Below the pieces are notes generated by a model, which did not search any database, was not told the DNA's origin, and saw nothing but the letters and a program-made list of their open reading frames with translations. A program made the translations under genes and the position numbers. From Nocardia jinanensis (GTDB lineage Bacteria; Actinomycetota; Actinomycetes; Mycobacteriales; Mycobacteriaceae), in contig NZ_BMMH01000023.1 of NCBI RefSeq assembly GCF_014645735.1, positions 1-64,000 of the forward strand: a stretch of DNA of 64,000 nucleotides, read 5' to 3'. Below, piece after piece: positions 8,669-19,400 of the stretch; the stretch's first letter is position 1, and each line of letters starts with the position of its first letter.

Positions 8669-9904
8669 TCAGACGGCCGAAGGCCCAAGCAGCGTGGCCA
8701 TCATGAGGGCGTGTACCCGGGCCATGTGCTGGGGCCGGGAATCGAAGCGGATCAACCGGCCCACATCGATGACCTGGCCGATCGCCGAATGCACCCGGAA
8801 ACGGGCCTCGATCGGATCACCGTCGAGCAGATTGGCCCATTCGTGCACGTTCTGCCGCTGGATGGCCCGGAGTTTGTGCTGTTCGGCCGGGGGCAGATTC
8901 GAGAACTCCGCGTAGTACACCGACATGATCTCCGGTGTCGTGAAACTGAGCCGGACATACCGGTCGGCGATCTTGTCCACCGCGTCGGCGCGGCCGCTGG
9001 CCTCGGCCAGCGCCTCGGTGATGGCGAACGCCAGCCGGTCACCGGTGCGATGGAAGGCCGCGGCCAGCAGATCGGATTTACTGCTGAAGTACCGGTAGAC
9101 GCTGGATGCGTTGATCCCGACGGCGGCGCCGATCTCCTCGATACTGGCCTCGTGGTAGCCCCGGCGGCCGAAGATCCGGATCGCCTCGGTGAGCAACTGT
9201 TCGCGTTTGGAGGTCACCGGCAGACCCCGCGGGGTGTTGTCCGGTTCACCGGCTCCGGGCGCGGGCGGCAGTTCGGCGCGCACGATCGACCAGGCCATAT
9301 CGCGCAGCAGCGGAAGGAGTTTGACACTGGACAGCGCGGTGCGATGCGCTGAGATACTGCCGATCACACTGAGTACGGCCGCGGCCAGCAGGGCGATGTC
9401 CTCCGGCGGGGCGTCCGGGCGCAGTTGCTCGATCGGCGCGGCGAAGGCGTTGTTGATCTCGTTGTACAGGGTGCGGATCCGGGCCCGATCGGGCTGCTCC
9501 AGATATCGGCCCTCCCACCGGTACAGGCCGGCTTCGCGCCGGATCTCGATCGTGTGCTCGGAGACTGCCCGGATCACGGCGTCGAGGCGTTCGTCCGGAC
9601 TCGCCCCGGGCTCGTCCGCGGCGCGCGCGGCCTCGAGCAGCTGCCGCGCGCCTTCCTCGGCAGCGGCGACCAGCAGGGCGTACTTGTTGGCGAAATGTCG
9701 GTACAGTGCGGGACCCGAGATCCCGACCTCGGCGGCGATCTCGTCCACGCCGACCGGGTAGTACCCACGTTCGCTGAAGGCCCGGGCCGCGGCACGCATG
9801 ATCTGTACCTTGCGGTCCTTGGGCCGGCGCCGCCCGCCCTGGCCGTTGCCACGGTCGGCCGGACGCACGCGCACCGGGTCCACCCGGCTGCTATCCGCGA
9901 CCAT
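8669..9904 (-). CDS. tandem double-domain TetR family regulator
   Basis: A 411-residue protein that is two TetR repressors in one chain. The first HTH is at about residues 33-75 (VDEIAAEVGISGPALYRHFA). The second is at about 235-280 (IEEIGAAVGINASSVYRYFS). Each is followed by its own all-helical ligand-binding half. One polypeptide should therefore supply the two DNA-binding heads that normally need a dimer. The start is ATG 9904. It is divergent from an enoyl-CoA hydratase gene, and the shared gap holds a 19-bp-spaced direct repeat that is a likely operator. By analogy with related regulators a fatty-acid or acyl-CoA signal is plausible, but the ligand is not known. Confidence 0.88.
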   Translation of the reverse strand: MVADSSRVDPVRVRPADRGNGQGGRRRPKDRKVQIMRAAARAFSERGYYPVGVDEIAAEVGISGPALYRHFANKYALLVAAAEEGARQLLEAARAADEPGASPDERLDAVIRAVSEHTIEIRREAGLYRWEGRYLEQPDRARIRTLYNEINNAFAAPIEQLRPDAPPEDIALLAAAVLSVIGSISAHRTALSSVKLLPLLRDMAWSIVRAELPPAPGAGEPDNTPRGLPVTSKREQLLTEAIRIFGRRGYHEASIEEIGAAVGINASSVYRYFSSKSDLLAAAFHRTGDRLAFAITEALAEASGRADAVDKIADRYVRLSFTTPEIMSVYYAEFSNLPPAEQHKLRAIQRQNVHEWANLLDGDPIEARFRVHSAIGQVIDVGRLIRFDSRPQHMARVHALMMATLLGPSAV

Positions 9905-9964
9905 GCATTCTCCGTTCCGTCGGCGGCGCCGCCGGTGTTGACAGCGCGCGACAAGTCAACCTAA

Positions 9965-10000
9965 GTTAACCACAATTCGCAACGTTAACCGCTATTCGCC
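9965..10000. promoter_or_regulatory. direct-repeat operator between tandem TetR and enoyl-CoA hydratase genes
   Basis: Two copies of GTTAACCNNNATTCGC lie at 9965-9980 and 9984-9999, with a period of 19 bases. Each contains the palindrome GTTAAC. The element sits inside the 133-bp divergent intergenic region, about 40-70 bases from the enoyl-CoA hydratase start. A direct repeat rather than an inverted repeat suits a regulator with two covalently linked TetR domains. Assignment is by position only. Confidence 0.5.
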
Positions 10001-10037
10001 ACCCGGTTGGCACCGGACCGCACCCGATGGAGCGCGC

Positions 10038-10847
10038 ATGGTCGACACAGATTCCCCCACAACGCAGCCGGCGGGTTTCTCCGCCGTGCAGGACGGTCGT
10101 GTTCTGCGGGTAACCCTCACCAAGCCCAAACGCAAGAACGCGCTCGACTACGACTCCATGGTCGCATTGGGCGATACCTTCCTCGCCGCCGCACAGGACA
10201 AGGCCGTGCGAGTGGTCGTGCTCACCGGTGAGGGCGGCGATTTCTGCACCGGCGCCGACCTCGCCGCCAGCGCCGCGGAAGGCGCCCGCGGGATCACCCC
10301 CGACCAAGTGATGGATGCCGCCAACCGGCTCGTCCGCGCCATTGTCGACCTACCGGTGCCGGTGATCGTCCGCCTGCGCGGCGCGACCGCCGGGGTGGGT
10401 GTCGGGATCGCGCTGGCCGCCGACCTGGTCTACGCCGAAGCCGATTCCTACCTGCTGCTGGCCTTCATCAATATCGGCCTGATGCCCGACGGCGGGGCCG
10501 CCGCCCTGGTCGCCGCGGCAGCCGGTCGCCCGCTGGCGGCCCGGATGGCACTACTCGGCGAACGCCTGCCCGCCCCTGCGGCGCATGCGGAGGGACTGTT
10601 CACCGAGGTCCTGGCGAACACCGAGGACCTGGACACCGCCGTCGAGGCCGCCGCCGAGAAGATCTCGCACGGTCCGCGCCGCGCCCTCGAACTCACCAAG
10701 AAGGCGCTCAACCGGGCCACCCTGACCGCCCTCGACGCGGCGCTGGCCGACGAGAAGGCCGGGCAGGTCGAACTGCTGCAATCCCCCGATTTCTTCGAGG
10801 GCGCCGGCGCCATGCTCGGCAAACGCAAAGCGGTCTTCGCGGAGTAG
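10038..10847 (+). CDS. enoyl-CoA hydratase/isomerase family protein
   Basis: A 269-residue crotonase-fold enzyme acting on CoA thioesters. The oxyanion-hole blocks are FCTGADLAA (about residues 73-81) and RGATAGVGVGIALAADL (about 114-130). The catalytic segment reads INIGLMPDGGAAAL, the PaaG/isomerase-like variant that lacks the second glutamate of true hydratases, so isomerase or another crotonase reaction is as likely as hydration. Start ATG 10038 follows GGAGCG. It is divergent from the tandem TetR regulator and probably controlled by it. Confidence 0.88.
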   Translation: MVDTDSPTTQPAGFSAVQDGRVLRVTLTKPKRKNALDYDSMVALGDTFLAAAQDKAVRVVVLTGEGGDFCTGADLAASAAEGARGITPDQVMDAANRLVRAIVDLPVPVIVRLRGATAGVGVGIALAADLVYAEADSYLLLAFINIGLMPDGGAAALVAAAAGRPLAARMALLGERLPAPAAHAEGLFTEVLANTEDLDTAVEAAAEKISHGPRRALELTKKALNRATLTALDAALADEKAGQVELLQSPDFFEGAGAMLGKRKAVFAE

Positions 10848-10898
10848 CCACGAACACCCGCGGCACTCCCGACCGGGCAGGATCGGACTTGCGCGAGG

Positions 10899-10933
10899 AC
10901 CTTTCGGCCCGAATGATCATCGGGTCGAAAGGT
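10899..10933 (+). promoter_or_regulatory. inverted repeat overlapping the ribosome site of the AlkZ-like gene
   Basis: ACCTTTCGGCCCGA (10899-10912) pairs with TCGGGTCGAAAGGT (10920-10933), 13 of 14 positions, around a 7-base loop. The right arm contains the AAAGG ribosome site of the gene starting at 10941. The stem could hide the site in the mRNA, act as an operator, or serve as terminator for the gene ending at 10847. The sequence alone does not separate these. Confidence 0.5.
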
Positions 10934-10940
10934 TGCGCCG

Positions 10941-12062
10941 ATGACCCAGATACTCAGCCGCCGCGCGCTCAACCGCGCCACCCTCGAACGCCAGTTGCTG
11001 CTGCGGCGCAGCGAGCTACCGGTCGCCGACGCGGTGGAACATCTGGTCGGGCTACAGGCGCAGACCCCGCACAGCTGGTACGTGGGTTTGTGGTCACGCC
11101 TGGCCGGATTCGTGCCCGGCCGGGCGGGCGGCCCGCTCACCGAGCGGACCCTGATCCGGATCGCCCTGATGCGTTCGACGATCCATCTGGTAACCCCACG
11201 GGACGCGCGCGCACTACGCCCCCTGATCCAGCCGGTGCTCGATCGCGACCTGTATCGCAACCACACCCACGGCAAACCCATCGCGGACCTGGATATGGCG
11301 AAGCTGGTCGCCGACGGGATCGAACTGCTCGCGCCGCGTCCGCTGACCAACAAACAACTGGCAGAACTGCTGGGGCCGCGCTGGCCGGGCCGCTCCCCCG
11401 CCTCGCTGGTCTACGCGATCCGCAACCAGGTGCCGCTGGTCCAGGTGCCGCCGCGCGGTGTCTGGGGCCGCAGCGGGCCGATCGCCCACACCAGCATCGA
11501 CGCATGGCTCGGGCCGGCGGCTACCGAGCCGGTATCGCTCGAGCAGATGATTCTGCGCTACCTGGCCGCCTTCGGACCGGCCGATGTGAAAGACGTGCAG
11601 ATGTGGTCGGGACTGACACGGCTGCGCGAGATCGTCGAACCGATGCGGCCGGACCTTGTGGTCCTCACCGACACCGACGGCCGGGAACTGTTCGACCTGC
11701 CCGACGCCCCGCGCCCCGACCCCGAGACCCCTGCTCCGCCCAGGTTCCTCTACGACTTCGACAACCTGTTGCTCTCGCACGCGGACCGGAGCCGGGTGCT
11801 CACTGAGGCACACGGCAGACAGGGCTATCGCACCCAGCGCCCGGCTCCGCAGATCCTGCTGGTCGACGGGTTCACCGCAGGTGACTGGACCATCGACCGG
11901 GCCGGTGCGTCGGTGACGATCACAGTGCGCCCCTACGATCGGCCGCTGTCCGCCCGCGATGCCGAAGCGGTCGCCGCGGAGGCGAGCGCGCTGCTGCAAT
12001 TCACGGACCCCGGCAGCGAGAAAGCGGATGTCGTCTTCGCCGCGCCCGCATCCGGCGCGTGA
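10941..12062 (+). CDS. winged-helix protein of the AlkZ/HTH_42 DNA glycosylase family
   Basis: A 373-residue protein of the winged-helix family that includes AlkZ, the DNA glycosylase that unhooks interstrand crosslinks in antibiotic producers, and its bacterial relatives. The GLQAQTPHSWY segment (about residues 36-46) carries the Gln-x-Gln motif used for catalysis in AlkZ-type enzymes. Another family-like segment is RSTIHLVTPRDARAL (about 75-89). Length is typical. Start ATG 10941 lies 8 bases after AAAGG, within a hairpin. It follows the enoyl-CoA hydratase by 93 bases and ends at a strong bidirectional terminator. Crosslink or alkylation repair is likely; true substrate unknown. Confidence 0.8.
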   Translation: MTQILSRRALNRATLERQLLLRRSELPVADAVEHLVGLQAQTPHSWYVGLWSRLAGFVPGRAGGPLTERTLIRIALMRSTIHLVTPRDARALRPLIQPVLDRDLYRNHTHGKPIADLDMAKLVADGIELLAPRPLTNKQLAELLGPRWPGRSPASLVYAIRNQVPLVQVPPRGVWGRSGPIAHTSIDAWLGPAATEPVSLEQMILRYLAAFGPADVKDVQMWSGLTRLREIVEPMRPDLVVLTDTDGRELFDLPDAPRPDPETPAPPRFLYDFDNLLLSHADRSRVLTEAHGRQGYRTQRPAPQILLVDGFTAGDWTIDRAGASVTITVRPYDRPLSARDAEAVAAEASALLQFTDPGSEKADVVFAAPASGA

Positions 12063-12079
12063 AGCGCGGGGTGTGAAAA

Positions 12080-12120
12080 CGCCCGTGCCAGGGCGGCACA
12101 TGGCCGCCCCGGCACGGGCG
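12080..12120. terminator. bidirectional terminator between convergent genes
   Basis: A long GC-rich stem joins 12080-12097 to 12102-12120 (CGCCCGTGCC...GGCACGGGCG) with a single bulge and a 4-base loop. It fills the 76-bp gap between the AlkZ-like gene and the mycolyltransferase gene, which converge here. There is a short A-run at its left edge for the minus strand. Confidence 0.75.
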
Positions 12121-12138
12121 TGCGAGAAACGGGCGGGA

Positions 12139-13206
12139 TCAGACTCCCAGACCACCGGCCAGGACCGGCCAGGAAGCCTTGAACTCGTCTTCCCAGTAGC
12201 CCCAGGAGTGGGTGCCGGAATCACGGAAGTTGAAGGTGGCCGGGATACCGAGGGAATCCAGCCGGGTCTTCAGGTTGTGTGTGCAGTAGTTGGTGCCCGC
12301 TTCGATGACACCGCCGACGAGGACCTGGTTGGCGAGGCCGTAGGCGCCGGGCAGGGTGTGCGGGCCGTTCAGGGTGTCCCAGCGGCCGGGCAGGCCGTTA
12401 CCGGTGGAGACGTAGAGGCCGAGACCGCGCAAACCCTCGGCGTTGACGTATGGATCGTTCTCGACCCATTCCGGCGAGCCCTGCGGACCCCACATGTTGT
12501 CGGTGTTGCCGCCGCCCCACGTGTTGACGGTGAGCTTCACGAACTCCGAACCGACCGGGTCGCTGGTCTGGGCGCAGCCGCTGTAGGCGGCGGCGGCCTT
12601 GTAGAGACCGGGCTTGGCGATCGGCAGGGCCAGCACCGTGGTGCCCGAGGTGGACAGACCGGCGATGGCGTTCACACCGTTGGTGCCCAGCGCGCCGTCG
12701 ACCAGCGGCGGAAGCTCCTCGGTGAAGAAGGTCTTCCACTTGTTGCGGCCCAGGGCCGGGTCGTCCTTGATCCAGTCGGTGTAGTAGCTCCAGGAACCGC
12801 CGATGGGCTGAACGACATTGACGTTCTTGTCGGACAGGAAATCGAGGGTGTTGGTCTGTGCCTGCCAGGAGGCCGAGTCCTCGCCGCCACCCGCGCCGTT
12901 GAGCAGGTAGAGCGTCGGCCGCGGCACCGAAGCATCGGCGGGGCGCTGGACATCGACCACGATGTCCTTGTCCATTGCCACCGAGTAGACGTAGAGACGC
13001 AGGCTGCGGTCGTCCTTGTACTCGGCCTTGACGATGCGTGACCCGTCGGGCGCGGTGGGATCGGCCAGCAGGGTCTTGGATTCGATGATCGGGTCCGCTC
13101 CCGCGGTACTACCGCCGAGCCCCGTCATCACACCGGTCAGCACTGCTGTGGCCGCGACCATCGCCGCGGCGCGCCTACCGCCACGCCGGGTGAGTCGACG
13201 TATCAA
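12139..13206 (-). CDS. secreted mycolyltransferase, antigen 85 family
   Basis: A 355-residue exported esterase that transfers mycolic acids onto trehalose and arabinogalactan in the cell wall. A Sec signal peptide is clear: Arg-rich start, hydrophobic AAAMVAATAVLTGVMTGLGG, cleavage near AGA-DP. The nucleophile serine is in GLSTSG and the catalytic histidine in GTHSWGYW, matching the antigen 85 alpha/beta-hydrolase pattern. The start is set at TTG 13206 because GAAGG lies 7 bases upstream and the signal peptide then starts at residue 1. ATG 13248 and TTG 13260 are in-frame alternatives adding 14 and 18 residues. Single gene, terminated by the hairpin at 12080-12120. Its presence argues for a mycolate-producing host. 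Confidence 0.93.
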   Translation of the reverse strand: MIRRLTRRGGRRAAAMVAATAVLTGVMTGLGGSTAGADPIIESKTLLADPTAPDGSRIVKAEYKDDRSLRLYVYSVAMDKDIVVDVQRPADASVPRPTLYLLNGAGGGEDSASWQAQTNTLDFLSDKNVNVVQPIGGSWSYYTDWIKDDPALGRNKWKTFFTEELPPLVDGALGTNGVNAIAGLSTSGTTVLALPIAKPGLYKAAAAYSGCAQTSDPVGSEFVKLTVNTWGGGNTDNMWGPQGSPEWVENDPYVNAEGLRGLGLYVSTGNGLPGRWDTLNGPHTLPGAYGLANQVLVGGVIEAGTNYCTHNLKTRLDSLGIPATFNFRDSGTHSWGYWEDEFKASWPVLAGGLGV

Positions 13207-13458
13207 TTTCGCACCTTCGCTTCGTCTCGAATTTTCATCCGGGTTCATTCCCCGCCGCAATTACCGGCGCCAGGACCCGAACGCCTCACAGTAGCCGGGC
13301 AGGTTTCACCCACCCCGGCGGTTCTGTACCTGTAGTCGTACTTTGCGGACATATCGTTACCGTAGCGTTGCCCGCGCATCTCGTTCCGGTCGAGTGGATC
13401 GCGGCGACGCGGTACGAACGCGCGCCCGCTCGGTGATTCCGAACGCTCCGGTCCGGGT

Positions 13459-16400
13459 TCAATCATGCCCGGCCCGGCGGGAGCCGCTCATGAGCGACCC
13501 GCCGACGCGCTCGACACGCCCGACATATTCCAACACACCGTCCCGTCGGCGGACGAGGTCGCCCGTCCGGTACAACCGTTTGCCGCCACCGGTGGCGACG
13601 AACCGCGCCGCCGTCTCTCCGGCGGCGGCGTGATAGCCGCGGGCCAGCTGCGGACCGCCGATGTACATCTCCCCGACCGTGCCCGGCGGAACCGGGCGCA
13701 ATTGCTCGTCCAGCAGGTGAACCCGGTCGTTGGTCACCGGCCGCCCACCGACCGAGCCCACGGTGATGACACCGGTCTCGTTGTGGCCGTACCAGATGAC
13801 CAGTTCCGCGCCGGGCAACAGCGTCATGAACCGTTCGACGCCGCCGGGCGGGAGCGCCGCACCGTCCACGACCAACCGGCGCAGGCTCGGATGCGCGGCA
13901 CGGCCGCCACCGTCGGTCACCGAATCCAGGAAGCGGTCGAGCAGCGACGGGACGACGTGCACGATCGTCACCCTGTTCGCGGCGATCGAACGGGACAGAT
14001 CGGCGGCCCGGCCCGGATGATCGGGCATCAGGATCTGGGCGCCGTGGTGCAGCGGCCGGAACAGCTCCCACAGTGTGATATCGGCGACGGTCGGCGCCGC
14101 GTGCAGCACCAGATCGGCCGAATCGTAGGGATGACTGCGCTGGGCCCGCCGCAATCGCTCGACCAATTGCCGGTGCGTACTCGTGACACCGGCCACCCCG
14201 CCGGGGACATACCGGATATCGGCGAGATCGTCGGCGACGACGAACGGGTCCGCGGCGGGATCGGTGGGCAGGTCCAGATACAGCAGATCGATGGCGACGA
14301 CCGAGATACCGGTGCCGGTGGTGACCCCCTCGTCCGAGGTGCTCAGGACGCAGATCGGTGCCGCCGTTGCCAGCAACTCGTCGAGTTCCCCGGCCGGACG
14401 ACCGGGATCGACCGGTACATATGCGCCACCGGCGCGCAGTATCGCGCAGACCGCGACCACCAGGTCGATACCGGGACGCATGGCCACGGCGACCGCGGTC
14501 TGCGCCCCGACACCGAAGCGGATCAGCTCCGCGGCCAGTGCCCGGGACTTACGGTCCAGTTCGCTGTAACTGAGTACCCGCGCGCCCTGGCGCACCGCCG
14601 GGACCGCGGGCGTGCGAGTCACCTGTTCGTCGAACAGCGACAGCAGCGTGCTCTGGTCATCGCGTGATCCGACGTCGACGACCGGCGACATGTACGCGGT
14701 GGTCTCCACATCGGGGATCGGCCGCAGCAAGGTGGTGGGCTCCGGATCGGCGGTGAGTTCCGGCTCCGGCGGTACCGCGGGCTGCGAACGCTTCAGGGTC
14801 CAGTCCCGGGGTCCGTCCGACGCCGTCTCGTCCCGGAGAGGTTTCGGACGACGCCGCGGCAGCGCCGCCGGCATCGACTCCGCCACGGGCTCCGGATCCG
14901 TCTCGCCACGGGTCCCGCGCGGTGGCAGCGGAACGGGACTCGGGTCGCGTACGAGGTCGGCGGGATCATCGGCTTCGGCCGTGGGGCGGGGTTCGCGGCG
15001 CGGCAGGCCCGGCGCCACCGAATCGGAACCGAGGCCGGTGGCCGCGACGGGCGGGGCCGGATCCCGCCGCGGTAGCGGATCCGCGGGCTCCGATGTGGTC
15101 GCCGGGGGTTCGGTATCGCGCTGCTCACCGAGCCGCGACCGCCGCTGCGGCAGCGATACCGGCGAGGGATCGGCGGCCTGCGGCGACGGCTCAGCGGCGG
15201 ACCCGCTGTCGAGCCGGGAACGGCGCTGCGGTAGCACACCCGGCGTCGCGGCGGGGGCCTCGGCCGACTCCGCGTCCGTACCGGCCGGCTCCGTGACTCC
15301 GGAAGTGCCGAAGCGGTGCCGGGGCAACTCGGCCGGCGACCGCTCGGCGGTGGCCGGCGGCTCCGATATCGAGCCGCCCTCGCCCCCGGCGCGCGGCCGG
15401 GACGCCGGGATACCGGGGCCCTCCGCCGGAACCGGATCGGCCGCGGACCCGCCGTCGTACCGCGGCCGGCGCCGCGGCAGCACGCCGCCCGACGCCGATG
15501 GCTCCTCGGCCGCGGGGACCGGAGCCGAATGCGATTCGGGCTGCGGACGGCGCTGCGGCAGCGAGACCGGGCCCGGATCCGATACGGGGGCTGGGTGAGT
15601 CTCGGGTCGCGGATGGCGCTGCGGCAGCGACGGCGTCGCGAGTGAATTCACCTCGAGCTCACCCAGGGCCGCCGCCGGGGCCGTGGTGCCGTGTGACGGG
15701 AGCGAGCGCGCTTCGGGCCGTGCCCGCGCATCCGGTTCTGCGGGCGATCCCGCCGGGTCGGTGGGCCCACGCTGTGGCAGACCGGTGGAAGCGGACGCAC
15801 CGGCCTCGGACTCCGTGGCCGGAGCGGACTCGGCGGACCAGGACCGGCGCTGCGGCAATCCACCGGCGGCAGGAGCACCCGTGGCGCCCGGAAGCCGATC
15901 TCCGGCTGCTCCACGCTGCGGTAGCGCGCCCGACGCGGAACCCGCCGCATCCGGAAGCGAACCTCCAGCGGATCCGCGCCCCGGCGACGTACCGGGCACA
16001 GAACCCGCTACATCGGAATGCGAATCTCCGGCGGATGAGCGCCGCGGTAGCGCGCCGCGTTCCGGCGCGGGCTCGGCGGCACCGGGTAAGTCGGTGACCG
16101 GACGGAGTAGTGAGGTGACTTCCGCGTCCGGGACCGGCTCGGGTTCAGGCGCCGGCGCGGGCGCCGGTTCCGCGCGACCGATCCCCGGGCGCAGCCCGTG
16201 TTCGGCGAGACCACCCAGAGCGCGGACCCAGTGCTCGGCGAAGGTCTTCACATCCTCGCTGGCGAACATCTCCGTCGCGTAGTCGAATCGGCACAGCAGG
16301 CCGTCGTCGGTGGAGTCGACGGTGAGCACCAGCGGTACACCATCGGCCGGGCCGTCGGTATGGACCCGGGCGGGGCGCAGATCCCGGTAACGCAGAGTGA

Positions 16401-19400
16401 ACCGGCCCGATTCGGCGGCGGCGAATTCGGCGGTGGTCTCCGGGTTCAGGTATCGCAGCAGCGCGTAACCCGCGCCACCATCGGGGACGGAACGATACAG
16501 ATCGCGGATCTGCTCCAGTGCGGCTCCCGCCGCGGGACCACCGACCAGCGCTTCGGCGGTATCGATATCGAGAATTCGAACCGACAGGGGAAACTCGGTC
16601 GCGAAACCGCCCACCAGATCGCCGGTTCCGCTGGTGAACGAGCGGGCGTCGGCGACGCAGCGCACCAGCGACCCGATCGCGCGGGCCACCCTGCCCTGTT
16701 CCCCGGTGCGCAATGCGATGGCGACGGCGGTCAGCAGCACTTCGGGCACGGTGGCCTGATAGGCGTCGGCCGCGACGGTCACGGCGGAGGTGCCCTCGGC
16801 GGTGATGGCCAGCGAGACCCGGCGCCGGGGCCGCAGATCGGCGGTCCCGAGCGGGGTGGCGATCTGCGCGCCGGCCAGATTGCGCCGCCACCAACCGGAC
16901 TCGTCCAGCAATTCGATGGAGCGGGCGCGCGCGTCCAGAGCGTGCGCCAGCTGTGGCAATTTACTCTCCGGCGCGGCCGCGCCGAGTTCGGTGGCGGTCC
17001 AGCCGGCGACCAGTTCGTCGACGACGATCCGCCACGACCGGTCGTCGACCGCCAGCCCATTGGCCACCACTACGAGCCGGCGCTCCGGCTCGGTACCGGT
17101 GACGACGAAATGGATATTGCGACCGGACGCCGGGTCGAGCGCGTCGGCCGCCGCCTGCACCACATCGTCGGTGGCGACCGTGTTCTCCCCGGATTCCGGT
17201 CCGAGCCACCAGTACTGGCGTTCACCCCGCTGGTCCCGTGGCGGGATCCGCAGGATGAGCGGCCGATCGCCGGGGTCGAGCCGGGCCGATAGCATCGGAT
17301 GCCGGGCGACCAGGGACCGCACCGCCGCCTCAGTACGGCTCAAGGGCTGGTCGGCGGGCAGATCGAGGACGACCGACCGGATCTCGACACCGGGTACAGG
17401 ATTGTCCAGCAGCCGAGCAGCGGTCGGAGTCGCGGGAATTTCACCGGCGGCCTCCGCTGCGATACCGGCGAACGATTCCACCGGGGCACTGCTGGAGATC
17501 CCGGTCGAGGAGGTAGCGGCCATCGCCGGATCCGCGGGCGGCGCGGACTCCCCGGCGTCCACGGCAGCGGTGGGCCCGGCGGGAATGTCCCCGGCCCACG
17601 GGCCCGGGTCCGGTGGCAGCGGCGCGACGCTGTCGGGATCCGGTAGCTGCGTGCGGTCGGGTTCACCGGTGCCGGTCAGCGGGATCCGCTCGACCGCGCG
17701 GAAAGCCGCGGGCACCGACTGCACGGATATCGTCCGCGCGAGCGCGGCGCGGGTTGCGGTGAGATCCGGCTCGATCCCGGCCTGCTCCGGCACCACATAG
17801 GCGACCAGGCGCGCGCCGGGGCGCGCGGCTGACGATACGGCCGGACCCGTGCTGCGGGTGAGGACCGCGGCCTCGGCGATACCGGGCAGGGCGCGCAGGG
17901 CGGCCGCGATCGCGGCCGGCCGGACCCGATGACCCCGGTACCCGAACTGGTCGTCGGTACGGCCCAGGTGATCGAGTCGCTGCGGTGTGGTGGCGGTGGC
18001 CTCGTGCCACAGCACCATGTCCCCGGTGCGGTACATGCGCTGGCCGTACCCGAACGGATTGGCCACGAACCGGTCCGCGGTGGCACCCGGCCGGCCCGCG
18101 TACCCGCGGGCGAGCTGGTCACCGGCCAGATACAACTCACCGGGTACCCCGGGCGGGACCGGCCGCAGTCGCGAATCCAATACGTACACTCGGGTGTTCC
18201 ACTGCGGCAGCCCGATCGGGACCGAACGTTCCGCCGATCCGGCGGCGGGCCATGATGTCGCCGATACGGCGATCTCGCAGGCGCCGTACAGATTCTGCGC
18301 TCGCGCACCGCACCGTTGCCGCACCGTCGCGGCCGTATCCGGTGCCAGCGGCCCACCGGTCACGAACACCTCGCGCAGACTGCGCACCGGACCCGGGTCG
18401 GCATGACCCGCGAAGGCGGCGAGTTCATCGGGTCCGAAATCGGTGACCGTGACCGCGCGCGCGGCGATCGTCTCCGCGATCCGCTCCGGATCCCGGGTTC
18501 CGGCCGGGGCCAGTGCCAGTTCCGCACCCGCGCGCAGCGGTAGGAAGGTCCCCCACAGCGAGGTGTCGAGGGTCGGCGGGTTCTGCTGGAGGTAGACGTC
18601 GGTGAAACCCATCGGGTGCTGGGCGAGCATCAGGGTTACCTGATTGTTGATCGCACTGTGCGAGAGCACGGCCAGCTCCGGCCCGTCCGGCGAGACCGAT
18701 GCGCACAGCAGGTAAGCGGCATTACCCGGGCGCACGGGACGGAGCAGTTCCTCAGGGCGCACCGGGTCGGCCGAGTACTCGGCGAGATCATCGGCGTCGA
18801 TCACCAGAGTCGGTATCGTCCGTTGCGGCCCGGTCGTCTTCGACGCCGCCGCCGCCAGTCGCTGTTCGTCCGCCCGGCCCACCAGGACACAGGCGGGGTC
18901 GGCGGTGTCCATGACCCGCGCGTTCCAACCGGCCGGATCGTCCGGGTCCAGCGGCAGGCATGCCCCACCGGCGGTCAGCACCGCGTAGATCGCCACCAGC
19001 AGGTCGGGCGAGTTCCGGATCGCTATGCCCACCGGCGTTTCGGTTCCGACACCAGCGGCGACGAGTCGCCGGGCCACCCGGTTGACCCGAGCGTCGAATG
19101 CCTGATAGGTCAGCTCCGATTCCGCGTCGGCCACCGCCACCGTATCGGGGCGGGTGGCGACGGTGCGGCGGTAACCGTCGAGCAGCAGATCGGGCGCCAC
19201 CGGGTACCGGGTGTCGTTCCAGACCACGAGTAACCGGTCGAGATCAGCCCGCGACAGCAGATCGATATCCCCGACCGGCCCGTCCGGGTCACCGCCGGCG
19301 ACGGTGAGCACCCGCTGCAACCGGCGCGCGATTTCGGCGACGGCGGTGGCGTCGAACCGATCGGCGGCGTAGTGGAATGCCGCCGCGATCCCGTCCGGCG

